A DNA stretch of 64,000 nt from Nautilus pompilius. Lineage: Eukaryota; Mollusca; Cephalopoda; Nautilida; Nautilidae. The stretch is taken from the NCBI GenBank assembly GCA_018389105.1, contig JACATO010001009.1, positions 653,001 to 717,000 on the forward strand. Direction: 5' to 3'. How positions within the stretch are numbered: position 1 is the stretch's first letter; the number at the start of each line of letters is the position of its first letter. Shown here piece by piece: positions 12,901 through 26,200 of the stretch. Position numbers and translations under genes: made by a program. The notes under the pieces were generated by a model, which made no database searches, was not told the origin of the DNA, and saw nothing but the letters and a program-made list of their open reading frames with translations.

Positions 12901-15900
12901 CTGATTAAATAACCATGATATTAATTTAAAAGTTAAAAAATATTTTACAATAAAAGGAGAAATAATGACATAAGATTAATATAGAATATGGCATTAGAGA
13001 GTTACAGTTCAGCTAATGATCATTAGGGCTACATAATCAAGCAGATAAAGGAAACATTATTAGATTCCTGCTAAACTCTTCATATAGCTAAATGAGATAG
13101 ATAAGTTGCCTACTGACATTCCATAATGTACTGAAAACAATGTAGTTACAATATTTTATCTACCTCTTCTTCACTTCCCAGGCTAATTTCACCAAGGTAC
13201 TTGTCAGCAACCTCAAGCAAAGCATCCTCTGGCCATTCACTAAACCAGTCAATGGTCGTACAGTTTACAAAAGCTGGGTACATTCGAATTCGATTTCTGA
13301 AAACGAGTAGACATATCTTTATATAACCAGAAACACATCTTAAACTCTGTCTTTCTAAATCTCTATAAACAGATTGATTTTTAACAAATACATCATTTAA
13401 AGCCCTCTCAACAAAACCCTAACCAGAAATCACATTCAGAGCCACAATTTGGAAGAAACTAAAATACTGCCACTCAAAAACTAATCAGTACTTAATAAAT
13501 GGTACACAACTTCCTACATATTTAACTGCCAATAGTTAGCCATGACATTTCTTTAATAATGCACAATTGCCATCTGTTCCCTTTTTTTTACAAAAAATTT
13601 GTTATTTAAATTTTTTTTTTTTTTAAATTTTTAAAAGAAATAACAACCTGAAGCATTTTATAAAACTGTGCAGTGTTTCAGGGCTGCAGTGTGCAAGCAT
13701 TCCTCGATTAAATGTACTTTTATCACAATAATTTTTCAAAAATTGACACTCTTGGGAATTCAATATTTATTTTTTTTCCCCACCACTATGAATGAGTTTT
13801 ATTCTAGGGCTGTACGTAGTGTACCACGGTAAAGTCCAACAGTCTTTGTAATCGGCAAATCAATAACAGTACCTGAATGGTTCCCCCACGGGGCTCATAC
13901 AGAGAACCACGTGGAGATTGGTTCTGACACGTTCAATCAGGAATGAAAAGATGTTCTGCGGGGTGTCGTCAACACCTTCTTTTTTCGCCAAATCAGTAAG
14001 CAAATTTCGAATCTATAAAACATTTAGAAACTACTTTAAAAAAAAAATAAAATTGTCTATGAGTCAAGTTAAAAGCAATGACTCATACTAAGTGATCTTG
14101 GTCATTATCCTAGTAAAGTTATGAATGACAACCCCAGTTTTCAAAGGAAGCGTCCAGTTAAAAGCATTATCTGCCATTATATAAAGTGGATACAATCAAA
14201 AGGACTTTAGTGCAAAAACACCTTATCTTTTGAAGTGCATATAGAAATAAGTATTTATTTGTTACATTTAAATGGAATGTTTCTTTAAACATGCGCAGCC
14301 ATCACAGAGACATAATGAAAAAATTAATTTAATTAACTTGAGTGCCTTACTTTGCATTTTTTATGTAAACAATTACATAAAATCTTACTTTTATTTTCTA
14401 AATACATTTTAGATAATGCTATACCAGCAATTTATATTAAGATAACCATGTTCTTCAAAAGGGTCAGTAAAAAAGCAGGAAAATGATTAAATTAGTTAAC
14501 CTTCAATATATACCTCTTCAAACTCATCAGGTTTATAGAGGTTTGGAACCTCTCCACTGCTCAGAATATTGTTTATATCTTCTAGGAATCCTTCTTCTAC
14601 AACTTGTGTGTCATTGAAAATAAACACTGTTGGCTTCCCTTCAACACCAACCTGGCTATATAAATTTTTCAAATCTGCAATGGTTAGAAAATGATTGAAC
14701 GAATAGTTTAAAATGCAACGCAGTTCCAAAAATATACAACTAATAATAATATGATACTGGTTAAATTATATGTTAAAAGGAAGTTCATAAATAGACAATT
14801 GACCTGGTATCATCTATTGAACTGTATCACTTCTCTATGTGGTCCTATTTTGCAACACGTGAAATCCAACAACTCACAAGTTTCTTAATACCATCCTGGT
14901 AGAAGATGTTCAGTTGCTGTGTAATTCGCACTTTCACTGCCTGTTAGACCTTGTGATCATTGGCAGATCTTTGCCCTCGGAGAGCAATGAGGTGAAAATC
15001 AAAAATCAATTTTCAATCTCTCCATCAAAGAAAAATAAGACTTTTAAAAAAAAAATCTAAATTCTTTATTTGGAAACTGTTTACAATGGTAAACAATCTT
15101 CAAATGTGTCACGTAATAAAGTTTAATTCTAAGTGTACCAAAAGTCAACTTTGCAGTTCTTCTTTGGGATATAAATTTAAATAATAATAATAATAAAAAA
15201 AAACCTGAGTTTCTTACCATCTCTAAATTCCTGCTTTCTATAGTGTTTTGTTACTTCTACTTGGAAGGAATTATATTCACAGATGCTGGCTGCTAATCTG
15301 GTTAAACTCTGACGTCCACTGCCACCAATGCCAATAAGAAGCATATTTCCCCTGGGCTGTCGAATCACTCGTACAATCTTTGAAACTGAGAAAACAGCAT
15401 CACTAACAATTAATTTACTGAAAATATTATCATGAATTTGCTAAAAAGAAAAGAAAAGAAATACAAGCAGGAGGATGACAGTTCATGACCCCCTGATTGA
15501 GCATCAAAGAGCATGGATGGATAATTCGTGCAGTTTTGTTTATTTATATAGGATGGTGTATAAAAAAATATGCTGATTGGCTTCAAGACAGATATGTGCG
15601 TGCGCGTGCTCATCCAGGCCTGTCCCTCGCTTGCAAGCACTCACTGCTTGCTGGCAGAAAAATAGAAAGAAAAAGAAACTGATTGCTTGTAATTTACTGC
15701 ATTTAAAAATAATGTAATCATGATTTTAATTTCAATTTTCATTATATAGTTAAGCAACTGATAAATAAAATACAGATAAACTTCCTCCTAGTCTATATTA
15801 TTATTAATGAAACTTTCATATTAAGCGGACATGGCTCTTCGTTGGAGATGACTATTTTCAGCAGAAAAAATAGGCTGCAAACTTTACGTTGTCCGCTGCC

Positions 15901-18900
15901 TTTTAATAATAGGCTTTTGGATAAACAGATGATTTCCGTGTTTAAAAAATGCTGGTGGCCTTACATACAAACTTGCAACGACACAGATGATGAGATAACG
16001 TTTCTACCTTCATTTTACTCAATCACTTCCAATTTTCGACTGTTTTGAATGGGTGATTTCACTAAATGTTTTCAGGATGGCGGCCTCCTTATGAGAATGG
16101 TTTTTTGTGTGCTGCTACAATTAATGCAGATGTTTCTTATTTTCTATAAATTTTGAGGTAAGATCATGGTAGTTAGTTCTCAAGGGAAAGTACACAAAGT
16201 GCATTAACAGTATAATAACAGATGTGTACACATTTTTTTTTCCATTTGGGCCTCAAATAAAATTTTTTGCAGCTAAAAATGTACCCTTATAAATGATTAT
16301 CTGGTGCAGCATATAAAAAATTAGAGAAGCAAAAAGGAAAGTCAAGCAGGCAGTCTCACGAGATATTCAAAAAAAGAGAGCCATAATGTATCAGAAGCAG
16401 ATTCAAGACCATCAACTTCGTCAAAGTCGCTTCCTGCTCCAACAGCTGATATGAGAGAACTATTACCGTCGATGATGCTAGAATTGTTGAAGTTGGCAAA
16501 GATGATATAAGAGAGAACGTCCTTTGAATCTGTAGTAGAAGCAATAAAAATACCAGATGATCCAGGTGAGTGGCCATTGATAATTTCAGATGCAATTAGA
16601 ATACACTACATTAAAAAGGACCAGTGCAAATAAAAACGTTTGATTTCCCGCAAAGTGAAACCAGGAGAAAATTTTCAAAAGTATATTATCAATGTACCTT
16701 GTAAAATGGCGAAGTCATTAAGAGCCTGTATATTCAGTCAAAAATGATTCTGTTCACTGCTTCTGCTGTAGACTATTTACAAAACAGATTGTTAACAGTG
16801 GAATAGTGTCAACAGCTGGGTTTAAAGATAGGAAGAATCTTTCAAATGAGTTACAACGCTATGAAAATTCAGATGCTCACATTTTACATTTTTTTCAAAT
16901 TAGCAAGAGATGATAATTCAATTAAAATTACATTAAACCCAAGACACATAAAATCAATAAATTATCGATAAAGAATCTCAATGTTGGAGATCAGTATTAA
17001 TTTGGTTATGCGCAATAATATGTTGTATAGCTACATAGAATCTTGCACTTTGTAGCTCTTCATCTAGAATAAACATACCTGGTATCAGAAATTTAAAAAA
17101 GATAATGGAATTGTTCATCTTGTTTATAACACAATTAAAGATCATTTAGACAGGATTGAAAGTAAGCAACAAAGAGTACATTTCCTAGGCCCTTGCATCC
17201 AAAGTTAATCAATTCAACTGATTTGCAAAAAGGTAAAAATAAAATTCTGAATATGTTGCAAAAATGCATTGTATTATTCAATAATTTTAGACTGCACTCC
17301 TGTCTGTAGCCACAAGGAACAACTGACCATTATAGTGCGGTGTGCATCTACAAGTTCTGATGATATTCAAGAACATTTCCTGGGTTCTGTTGAAATTGAT
17401 GATAAAACTGTCAATGAATAATGGGGGAACTCTTGAAACTTAATATAAATATAGATAACATGCATGGTCAATGTTATGACAATGGCACAAATATGGATGG
17501 TAGAAAAATTGAATTTAAAAATACATATTAAATATAAATCCACAAGTATTTTATGTTCCATGCAGTTCCCATTCTTTAAACTTAGTTGAAAATTATGCAG
17601 CAAAATGCAATATTTCTTTTTTTTGGTTTAGTAAAACAACTCTACATCTTCTCAGCATCCACAGATAGATGGACTATCCTATTAAAATTCTAACCAACTT
17701 TGAAGCAACTTTGTGATGTTTGTTGGGAGTCAGGTATTGATGTGATATGACCAATTCCATTTCATTTGGGAGAAATCTATGACACTTTGGTGTTCATCAA
17801 AGATGATAAAAATTTAAAAAGAACACATTATATCAAAACAAGAGTTAATGCAGAATCTTCAGCAAAAAACTTAGCTGACTACAAATTTATATGCAGCATC
17901 ATAATGTGGTACAAAATTTAGGCACAATAAATCCTGTGAGCAAATAATTGCAGTCAGCAAATACTGACATTAATTTGGCTGTAAAATGAATTGGAGAAGT
18001 ATTGAAATTTTTACAAAACTATTAAAAAAAACCCAGATTTATTGAAATGAAAATTACTGTCCAGGAGCTCACAGATGCTGTTGAAATACCAGCAGAGTCA
18101 TCTCCTGAAAGACGGATTTGTAAAAACGATTAAAAAAACAACTCTTCGATTATGAAAGTTTAGATGAGATGCTGCTGCAAAATTCTGAAAAAAAAAAAAA
18201 TTTGAGACTGAATTTTTAAAATACTATTGTTGATTGCAATTATGGAATCAATGACTGACTGATTTGAACAAAGAGAAACTTATATAGTGTTCACTTTAGC
18301 TTTCTATATATCACCGAGTCATTTGACTAATTGCAAACCTGAAACCTTGCTTCAATATTGTAAGAGTTTGGAAATTGTTCTAATGGCAGATAAAAAAATC
18401 TGATATTGAAGCAATCGACTTGTTTGAAGAATTGAAACTGATTTGCAAACTTTTTGAAGATAATAGAGGACAAAAGATATTCTAAAATTCATTTATGATT
18501 GCCATTTAGAAGAAATACATCCTAAGAACAAAGATTAGCTGGACTTTCTATATTATTTATCAAATCAAAATTAGCTTATGATTTAAATTTAGAGGAAATT
18601 TTAAAGGCATAAAAGTTAGAATATAGAAACATTTTTTAAACTTATTTAATATTTTAATGTTTTATTTCTTATATTTACAATATGATTTTTTTCAAAGCAT
18701 TTTTATGACTATGACATATGTACGTGTAATTATAACCATTTACAATTTTATACTTTCACTCATCACACTGAATAAAAAGTGTTTCAATACAGTTTTAACC
18801 CTTACAGTACCAAACATTTTCCAGCACCTTAAAATTATCAAAAAGGGGTCATTTTTTTTTACCCCAAAATAAAATGTCAGATTTTCAAAAAAAGACCCAG

Positions 18901-20228
18901 CTTGGTACTTTGATGATTAAGTATAGAGAAATTGTATTATTTCCTTTCTGATGTATTCAATCAGTTATTTTGCAGAGTTTCCATAGTTTTTGCATAAATG
19001 AAATGAAAAATTTAGAACAAAACTTCACTGATTGTTTTTCAAAAAGAAAAGGGCAACATTTAAACTTTCACCTAGGGGCTGCAAGGAAAATAGGGACTGG
19101 CTTGTGCATGTCTCCGTAGTCTTGGTGATCTTACCACTGTAACAGTGAGTAAGAGATGGCAGCTAATTGTTGAAGAAAGTAGAGAGTTAGTTTAGGCATT
19201 TCTCATCTTCTATTAATAGGAACAAAATAAATAATAAATACTACATTCTACTAATCTTTTCCTACTACCATTATTTGTATTTAGCCAGGTGGCCAGAAAA
19301 CTAAAGTGGTCAAAAAACATCAAAACTAACATGTCACAGATATAAAAACAGCTCAGATAGCTCATACAATCCATCAAATAAAAATGCCTACTGCTAATTG
19401 ACTTCACTGCATATAAAAATAGTCCTCATGGCTAAACCCAGATAATGGCGATAGGAAAAAATCAACAAAATGTAGGTTCATTATTTCAACTAATGATGAT
19501 GGCAAACACCCAAACCAATCCTCTACTTTCTATAAATCACACATTGCCAACTATTTTTTTTTTTTATTATTCTTATAAAGAAATTATTTTAGAATGAAAC
19601 TAAAAATCTGAAGGTGCTGAATCTGTACTCTGTTTATGGCCAGAAGAATTTGACAAGCACAAAACATGAACTCTCCAGATTTTTGTGGAAAGAGTTTTGA
19701 AAGGCAAGGTACAATGTCCAACAGCATGAAGACAATTACAGATTAGTGTAGACATGTCAAACTTTTATCTATCTATCCTGCAACACCATCATCAATGTTT
19801 GAATGCAAATGGTAAACATCTGGAACATGCAGTTTAAAAGACAGATAAGAAAGAAAAAGTTTTCCACTCCTAAAATTTGTTTCTCAGTAAACAATTTTTG
19901 CATTACCATGTATAATCCAAATAAGTTTATTGGCCTTGATATATTTTGAGCAGTTAATGTATAACTTCTAAAGACAAAATTTTAATTTAAACATATGAAC
20001 AAAAATACAAGAAAAATCACTTACTGTGTTCAATAGCATCTTTAAAAAGAACAAGATCCATGTTTACTACCCCTGGCATACTATTATATTCATCCAAAAT
20101 TTCTTTCATATGTTTCTTAAGTGCATTGATGTCTTGGATATCCTCATACACTAAATCAGGATTCATGTAGTCACCTAAAGTCATGCAAGTATATAAAAAT
20201 TAGCTTTTGTAATAACACTACTATATTA

Positions 20229-20261
<33 letters not shown>

Positions 20262-23200
20262 TCTGTTTTATTCTAATGAGAACATAAAATTAAATTAGTA
20301 GTGCAAATCTTCTAAACATTTTAAAATTATAAAATATAAGTTAATTATCAACAAGTAAAAAACAAAGAAACATTAAAGCATAGCATGTTAAAGCCATAGT
20401 TTCATAATATAAACTTTTAAACAGCATTATTAAGATTGATAACAGACAACATAAATCATTTTTTTAAATTCACTGTATAAGTTAGAATTAAAAAATGTAA
20501 AATTAAAAACATTTTTTAAAAAAATATATAATATTCTTCTTTGTTGTTTTGTTTTTATCACTGGCTCATGGTTAACTTTTCTGTCTCCATTTAACAAGGA
20601 TTTAGATAGCAAATATAAGACTTCTGTCTGGAAGACTATGCAGGTCAGTATTGGTTCATAACTACAAATAGCATTAAAGTAAAAACAATCACAAAACAAA
20701 AACTTCATGTATTACCAAAAATAGGAGGCTGCTTGTTTGGACAGATGTTGTGGAATGTTTGTTCAAACATTGATCCTAGTTTCTCAGTTAATATGACTAT
20801 AAACTGTTCTGAATCTTTCACATCAACCATTCTATCAGAGAAAACCCTGTAAGATATTTGTTACAATTACATTATATTTTTCATTACAATTTTTGTTTTA
20901 ATTTACAAGAATATTAGGTAAGAGAAGAACAGAAAATTACAAGATAAAATTACATTTTGAAAAAAAAAAGTTATTCCACTGTATTTGTTTGCATTTGAAA
21001 ATGTTCAACTTCGTTCAATAATTTCATCAGTACTAGAATGCCATAACTTCTAAAAAAAATATGAATTCTTCAATTTGAAATTTTATCAAAAATTCATGAA
21101 CTTCTTATAGTTTCAGGCACTTCAAACATTTTTACTTAATATTAATACTTTTTAAAAAATATACAAATCTAGTTTTATTTAATACAAGATCTTTTCTCCT
21201 TTCTTTTTATCATTTATCTGTGCTTATGTATTAAATAATACAACCTGAAGCACTCATGTATCCAAAGCCTGGTGATGGCTGTCTTAGTGTCATGGTAAAT
21301 CTTGTGAGCTCTCAACATTCCTTGAAAGATCTGGAACCACAAATAAATAAAAGCTTGAGTACTATACATACAGCACTGCACACTGATTAGATACTGTTTC
21401 AAAAATAAATTAAATAATGCACTGTTTGTAGAAAAACTTTTGAATTTTGAAATCCATAGCATTTACTAAAAGCAAACATTTTTCACGTCTTGTGTACTTT
21501 CAAAAATTTCCTCTTTTTCCTACAGAGTATGGAAAAAAATATATATAAAAATGCATACAGGTATTCCAAATTATGAAATTACCTTACAAGAACATTCATC
21601 TGCTTTTCGACACCTTACTGTTAATTTAAAAAAAATGTTTTGCTTAACTTTTATTGAAGCTAGAAAGTACAGTGTAAAGTTGTATGGGATGCAACGTAAG
21701 TAGATCAGTTCCATGTTTGGCTGTCATAGCCGCTTGCCAGTCAGGCTTATCCTACACCTGTCTAATTTTGATGTGAAGCTAAAAAAGTAGCTAACCACCC
21801 AACTTCTTCCAGTGAGCAAGAGTTGAGGGATTTATCCAAGTGCTTGCCCAGTTTTAGTTAATAAAGTGGGTTTCTGTGACCTCCATTCCCTCACCAGACA
21901 TTCACAAGTAAAGCTCGGCCACTACTTAGCAATTTTACTCCAGTCAATCATCTTTTAATGTCAATGCCTGAAAAAGGGGGTTTTTTTTGCCTCAGGAGCC
22001 CATTCTAAATCAAGTGTTTCTTTGAACCACAGTTAAATATACAAAATTAATTCTTTTGGCCTTGAAGGCAGCCCAATGTCTGGCTAATTAACCAAGTGTT
22101 CAAATTTTTTTTCCTATCAAGTGAGCTGGAGCTCATGATTGCATACTTTTTCTGTAAGAAGTGTCTTAAACTGAATTAGTATATAGAAGATACTTGAGTG
22201 GATTTTCCATTCTCTGAAATCCTGCAGTTACTCCAAGCAATCTGTTGGGCAGGGTTAGGGTTAAGGTTAAAACCCTAACCAGTCTAAGCTACAGATTTTA
22301 GAGTTTTTTCAAAGTTCCTTCCAAGGAAGCGATCCTGAGTTGAGACTACCTTCCCGTACTTCCCGATAGATAAGATTAAAAACTAAGACTGATGCTAAGT
22401 GAAAGTATAAGTCCCTTTGTAATACTGAGTGTATGGGTCCGTTTATACCATCTATTTTAATTGCGTTTCCTGTAAAGATTATGTTTCTCCTACTTTATAC
22501 CTATATGCTAGTTTATGGAATTTCCTGAGGTTAGCATTTAACTTTTGGTGGATTCTAGGTTGGCCATTTAGAGTGGCTATCCTGTTATTCATATTAAAAA
22601 CTTTAGCTACTTGATAGGGAAAAGTATTTGCCATTTTTTCATGCTGCCACTTTTTCCTATGATATCTAGCATGTCTTTAATCTGCTGAGTACCAATTTTG
22701 ATTGCTATGTTTACAGTGTTTAACCCACCTAGATCCTTGGGAAGATGGTACCAGGTGTATGCATTCTTGCTACAAGAAATCAACCAGTTCAGCTTCATTG
22801 GCAGTACATACCCAGTTTGGCATTACCATAACAGGGAAGTGACTAGACTATTATTTACAAATAGTTATCTACAAAACTAAGGTCATGGGATTCAAAAGCC
22901 TTTTAATTTGTTTATCTTCAAGTGGATTTTTTCCAGTTATACTTAAAATGGTCAGAGTTATGGTGCACTTTCTGGGGATATTCCAGTCCTGCTCCCTCAG
23001 TTTTGGTTATGTTAATTCAAGCACCAGATGTTCTCATACATCTTGAGTTTGTCAAAAACTACCAACATAGTCTTCACATTTTGTAAGATGATTGTGGTGT
23101 CATCAACATACTATTTGATTTCAGATTGTATTTTATTGGATATCAGTAACCCTACAATTTTATTTTTAGCACTGGCTAGCATCTTTGCAATGATTACATA

Positions 23201-26200
23201 CAGTAATACACTCAGGAAAGTCCTACCATATTTCATGAGGAGTTTAAAATAAGCTGGTGTAAAGCCATTCTGATTAACTCTTGTATAGATATCAGAGTAA
23301 CTCAACTTTTTATCCATCTAATAATATTTTTCCCAAACCCAAATTCTTTAAGGTTCTTAAACAGTAAACTTCACTTTACCCTTTAAAAAGCTTTCATCTG
23401 ACCAATGGCTAGCACAGTTGCTGTGGAGCCTTTTGTGTTTATTTTATGCGAAATTTCTCTGATTATTTGGATGTAATCTATAAAAGATATATCTGAAACT
23501 GAGCAAATTTGATCCTTGCTAATGATTTTAGACAGTTTTGTTTAGCCTATACATTAACAACTTAGTTATAATCTTGCAATTTTAATTTAAGAAACTAATA
23601 AACCTCCAATTATCAAAATAATCTATGTTACCTTTCGTAAACAGTAGGGTGACAGTGTAGCTGGGAGAGAGGGAGACACAGCCCCTTGGTCAAACATACT
23701 ATTAGTTATGGCTATCAGGACACTAACTATTAAGTATCCAAACTTTTTATAGAAAACAGGCATAAGGCCATCACTCCCAGAGAATTTATTATTATTTAAT
23801 GCTTTAATGGAATCTTTTACTTCATGTGTGGTTATGGGGCCTTCACAAAGCTCAAATTCTAATGGATTTAGTTTACTCTGTTTCCCAAAAGAGTGGAGCT
23901 GTTTGTAATACTGAGCTTCTTCACTAACAATATCACTTATATCAGTTATGGTGCGACCATTTTTAGCTTTTATATTAGTCATTAGTTTACCTACTGCCCT
24001 GGTCTTCTCTAATCTGCAAAAGGCTTTGTTATACCTTTCACCACTAATGGTGTGTGTTCGGGTCCTTACTCCAGCACCTTCTGTTTTGATCTGGTTAATT
24101 CTATTAACTATTTCTTGAAGAAATGGATCCTATCTAAATTAGAGGAGTTTAATGAAATATTGTTTAGTTTTAGGTCACATTTAAAGCCAGTCTCTTTACG
24201 AGGTCTGTCCAAAAAGAAACCAAACTTCTAAAACAGCACGCCAACCACCTGGTGCAGCGTACTCGCAACTGCAGTGCTGTGTATCGGTGACCTTGGCCTT
24301 CAGTCTAATAATAGCCACATCACGCCACATCAGTTAGTCATTGATCTACATGCACTAGAGTGAATGTATGTTTAGTGCACTTGGCGATTTGTCGCAAGTT
24401 GAACAATGAAGGATCTTGAAGAGCAAAGTGTTTGTGTGAAATTCTGTTTCAAATTGGGAAAAACTTTTACGGAGACTTTTCTAATGCTGCAACAGGCCTA
24501 TTGGGATGATTGTTTGAGCCATACGCAATGTCATGAGTGGTACTAGCGTTTCAAATCGGGAAGAACATCCACTGAAGACAATCCCAAATCTGGATGACCT
24601 ACCATGACAACGGACAACAATCACATTGAGAGAGTGCGTGCGTGCTGTGATCCATGGAAATTGACACCTGACTGTCTGTGAAGTTTCCGAAGAAGTAGGC
24701 AGCTGTAAAAGTTCGTGCCACATGATTTTAAAAGAAAAATTGGACATACATCGTGTAGCCGCAAAATTTGTGCTGCGTCTGCTGACAGATGAACAAAAGA
24801 AGAACTGAGTCACAGTCAGTCGGGAGCTCTTTGATCGTTCGAATGCTGATGAAAGCTTTCTGAAAAGTGTCATAACAGGTGATGAAATGTGGGTGTACGG
24901 CTACGATGTCAAAACAAAAAGGCAGTGGGTTGGATCATCGCAGCGACCAAAAAAAGCACATCAGAGTCACTCAAATGTGAAGGTGAAGTTGACCATCTTT
25001 TTTGATTGGAAGGGCATTGTTCATCACAAGTTTGTTCCATTTGGTCAGACGATCAATAAAGAGTTTTATTTGGATGTCCTGAGGCAGTTGAGAGAGGCAG
25101 TGTGAAGGAGGCCTGAGGCATGGAAAAACAAAACCTGGATGCTGCACCACGACAACACACCTGCTCATGCATCACTCCTTATCCATGACTTTTTGGCAAA
25201 GCACGAGATGACTCTCATCCCCCAGCTGCCCTACTCTCCGGATTTGGACCCTGCGGACTTTTTTTTTGTTCCAAAAATAGAAATCCACTCTGGAAGGTCA
25301 CCGATTTCAGACGACAGAAGAGATTGAAGAAAATTCGCTTCGGGAACTGCGCACTATCCCTGAAAACGTGTTCCAGGATGCGTTTCAAAACTGGAAAAAA
25401 TGTTGTAAGCGGTGTATCAACAGTGGAGCATTTTGAAGGAGACAGGCCTGATTAAATTGTAAATAAAGCAATAAATTTGTTTTTTAAAAAGTTTGGTTTC
25501 TTTTTGGACAGACCTCGTATACCTTGTATATGTGCACTTCATACCTGACACTACTCTAAGTTGTTTCTTCAGCATTAGTTTCCCTACATTCTATCATTCT
25601 ATTCAATCTGACTATTGAAGTAGTGCCTCTTCAGGTAGGAGACATGTTTTTGTTTTAACTAGATTTACTTAGCAAACAGAAAAAAGCATTAGAAATCCAA
25701 TAAACCATCGTGATGATTATCACTTCTACCTGGCAAGTTATTTCTATGAAAGTTATCTTTAATTCATATGATGGGAGTGACATCGTGTTTGTCCAATATT
25801 ATTTATTATTACCATTTTGAATAACTCTAAGCTTTGGTTGACAAATTAAAAATGGCACCTAAAAACAAAATTCCATATGAAGCAAGGGGCCAATTAACTG
25901 ATTGAAAGGAGGTCCCTTCCCTAAATATTTTCAGATGCCCTTATTTTACTTTCCCGAGCTAGAAAGTTTAAATGCTGTATTGTTGCCAATGAAAACAAAT
26001 ATAAATTATGTGTAAGCAAATATGTAAATATAAAATAGTACATGGGAGAAGTTAAAATTCTAGAAAATATTTTGGAATTTTTTTACCTTTTGTTATTTGA
26101 TATTTTATCTAACTTCTCTTTTTTAATTGCTTAATTTTCTTTTTTTGAACTTTTAATCATTTTTAAATTTTCTCTCATTATTTTTAATGTATCTATGTTT

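Larger units (their letters stand above)
12400..14513. other. Introns between exons 28 and 25, little content
   Basis: Intron stretches 12400-13163, 13297-13872 and 14013-14513 are AT-rich with poly-A/T runs. I see no transposon or RNA gene. Confidence 0.5.

Noticed and set aside
14496-14729. An ATG-led ORF spanning exon 25 as a separate small gene
   Set aside because: Its start lies in the intron. Splice sites at 14514 and 14674 and the frame fit the dynein chain exactly.
16320-18640. A ZMYM-type host gene or recent duplicate
   Set aside because: No exon structure or open frame survives, and the stops are spread throughout. It reads as a dead hAT transposase.
20231-20262. CRISPR-like or regulatory direct repeats
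   Set aside because: Simple TAA microsatellite without spacers, in an animal intron.
24406-25462. Host SETMAR-like gene
   Set aside because: No SET domain is present, the sequence is bounded by mariner ends and TA duplications, and it has several stops.
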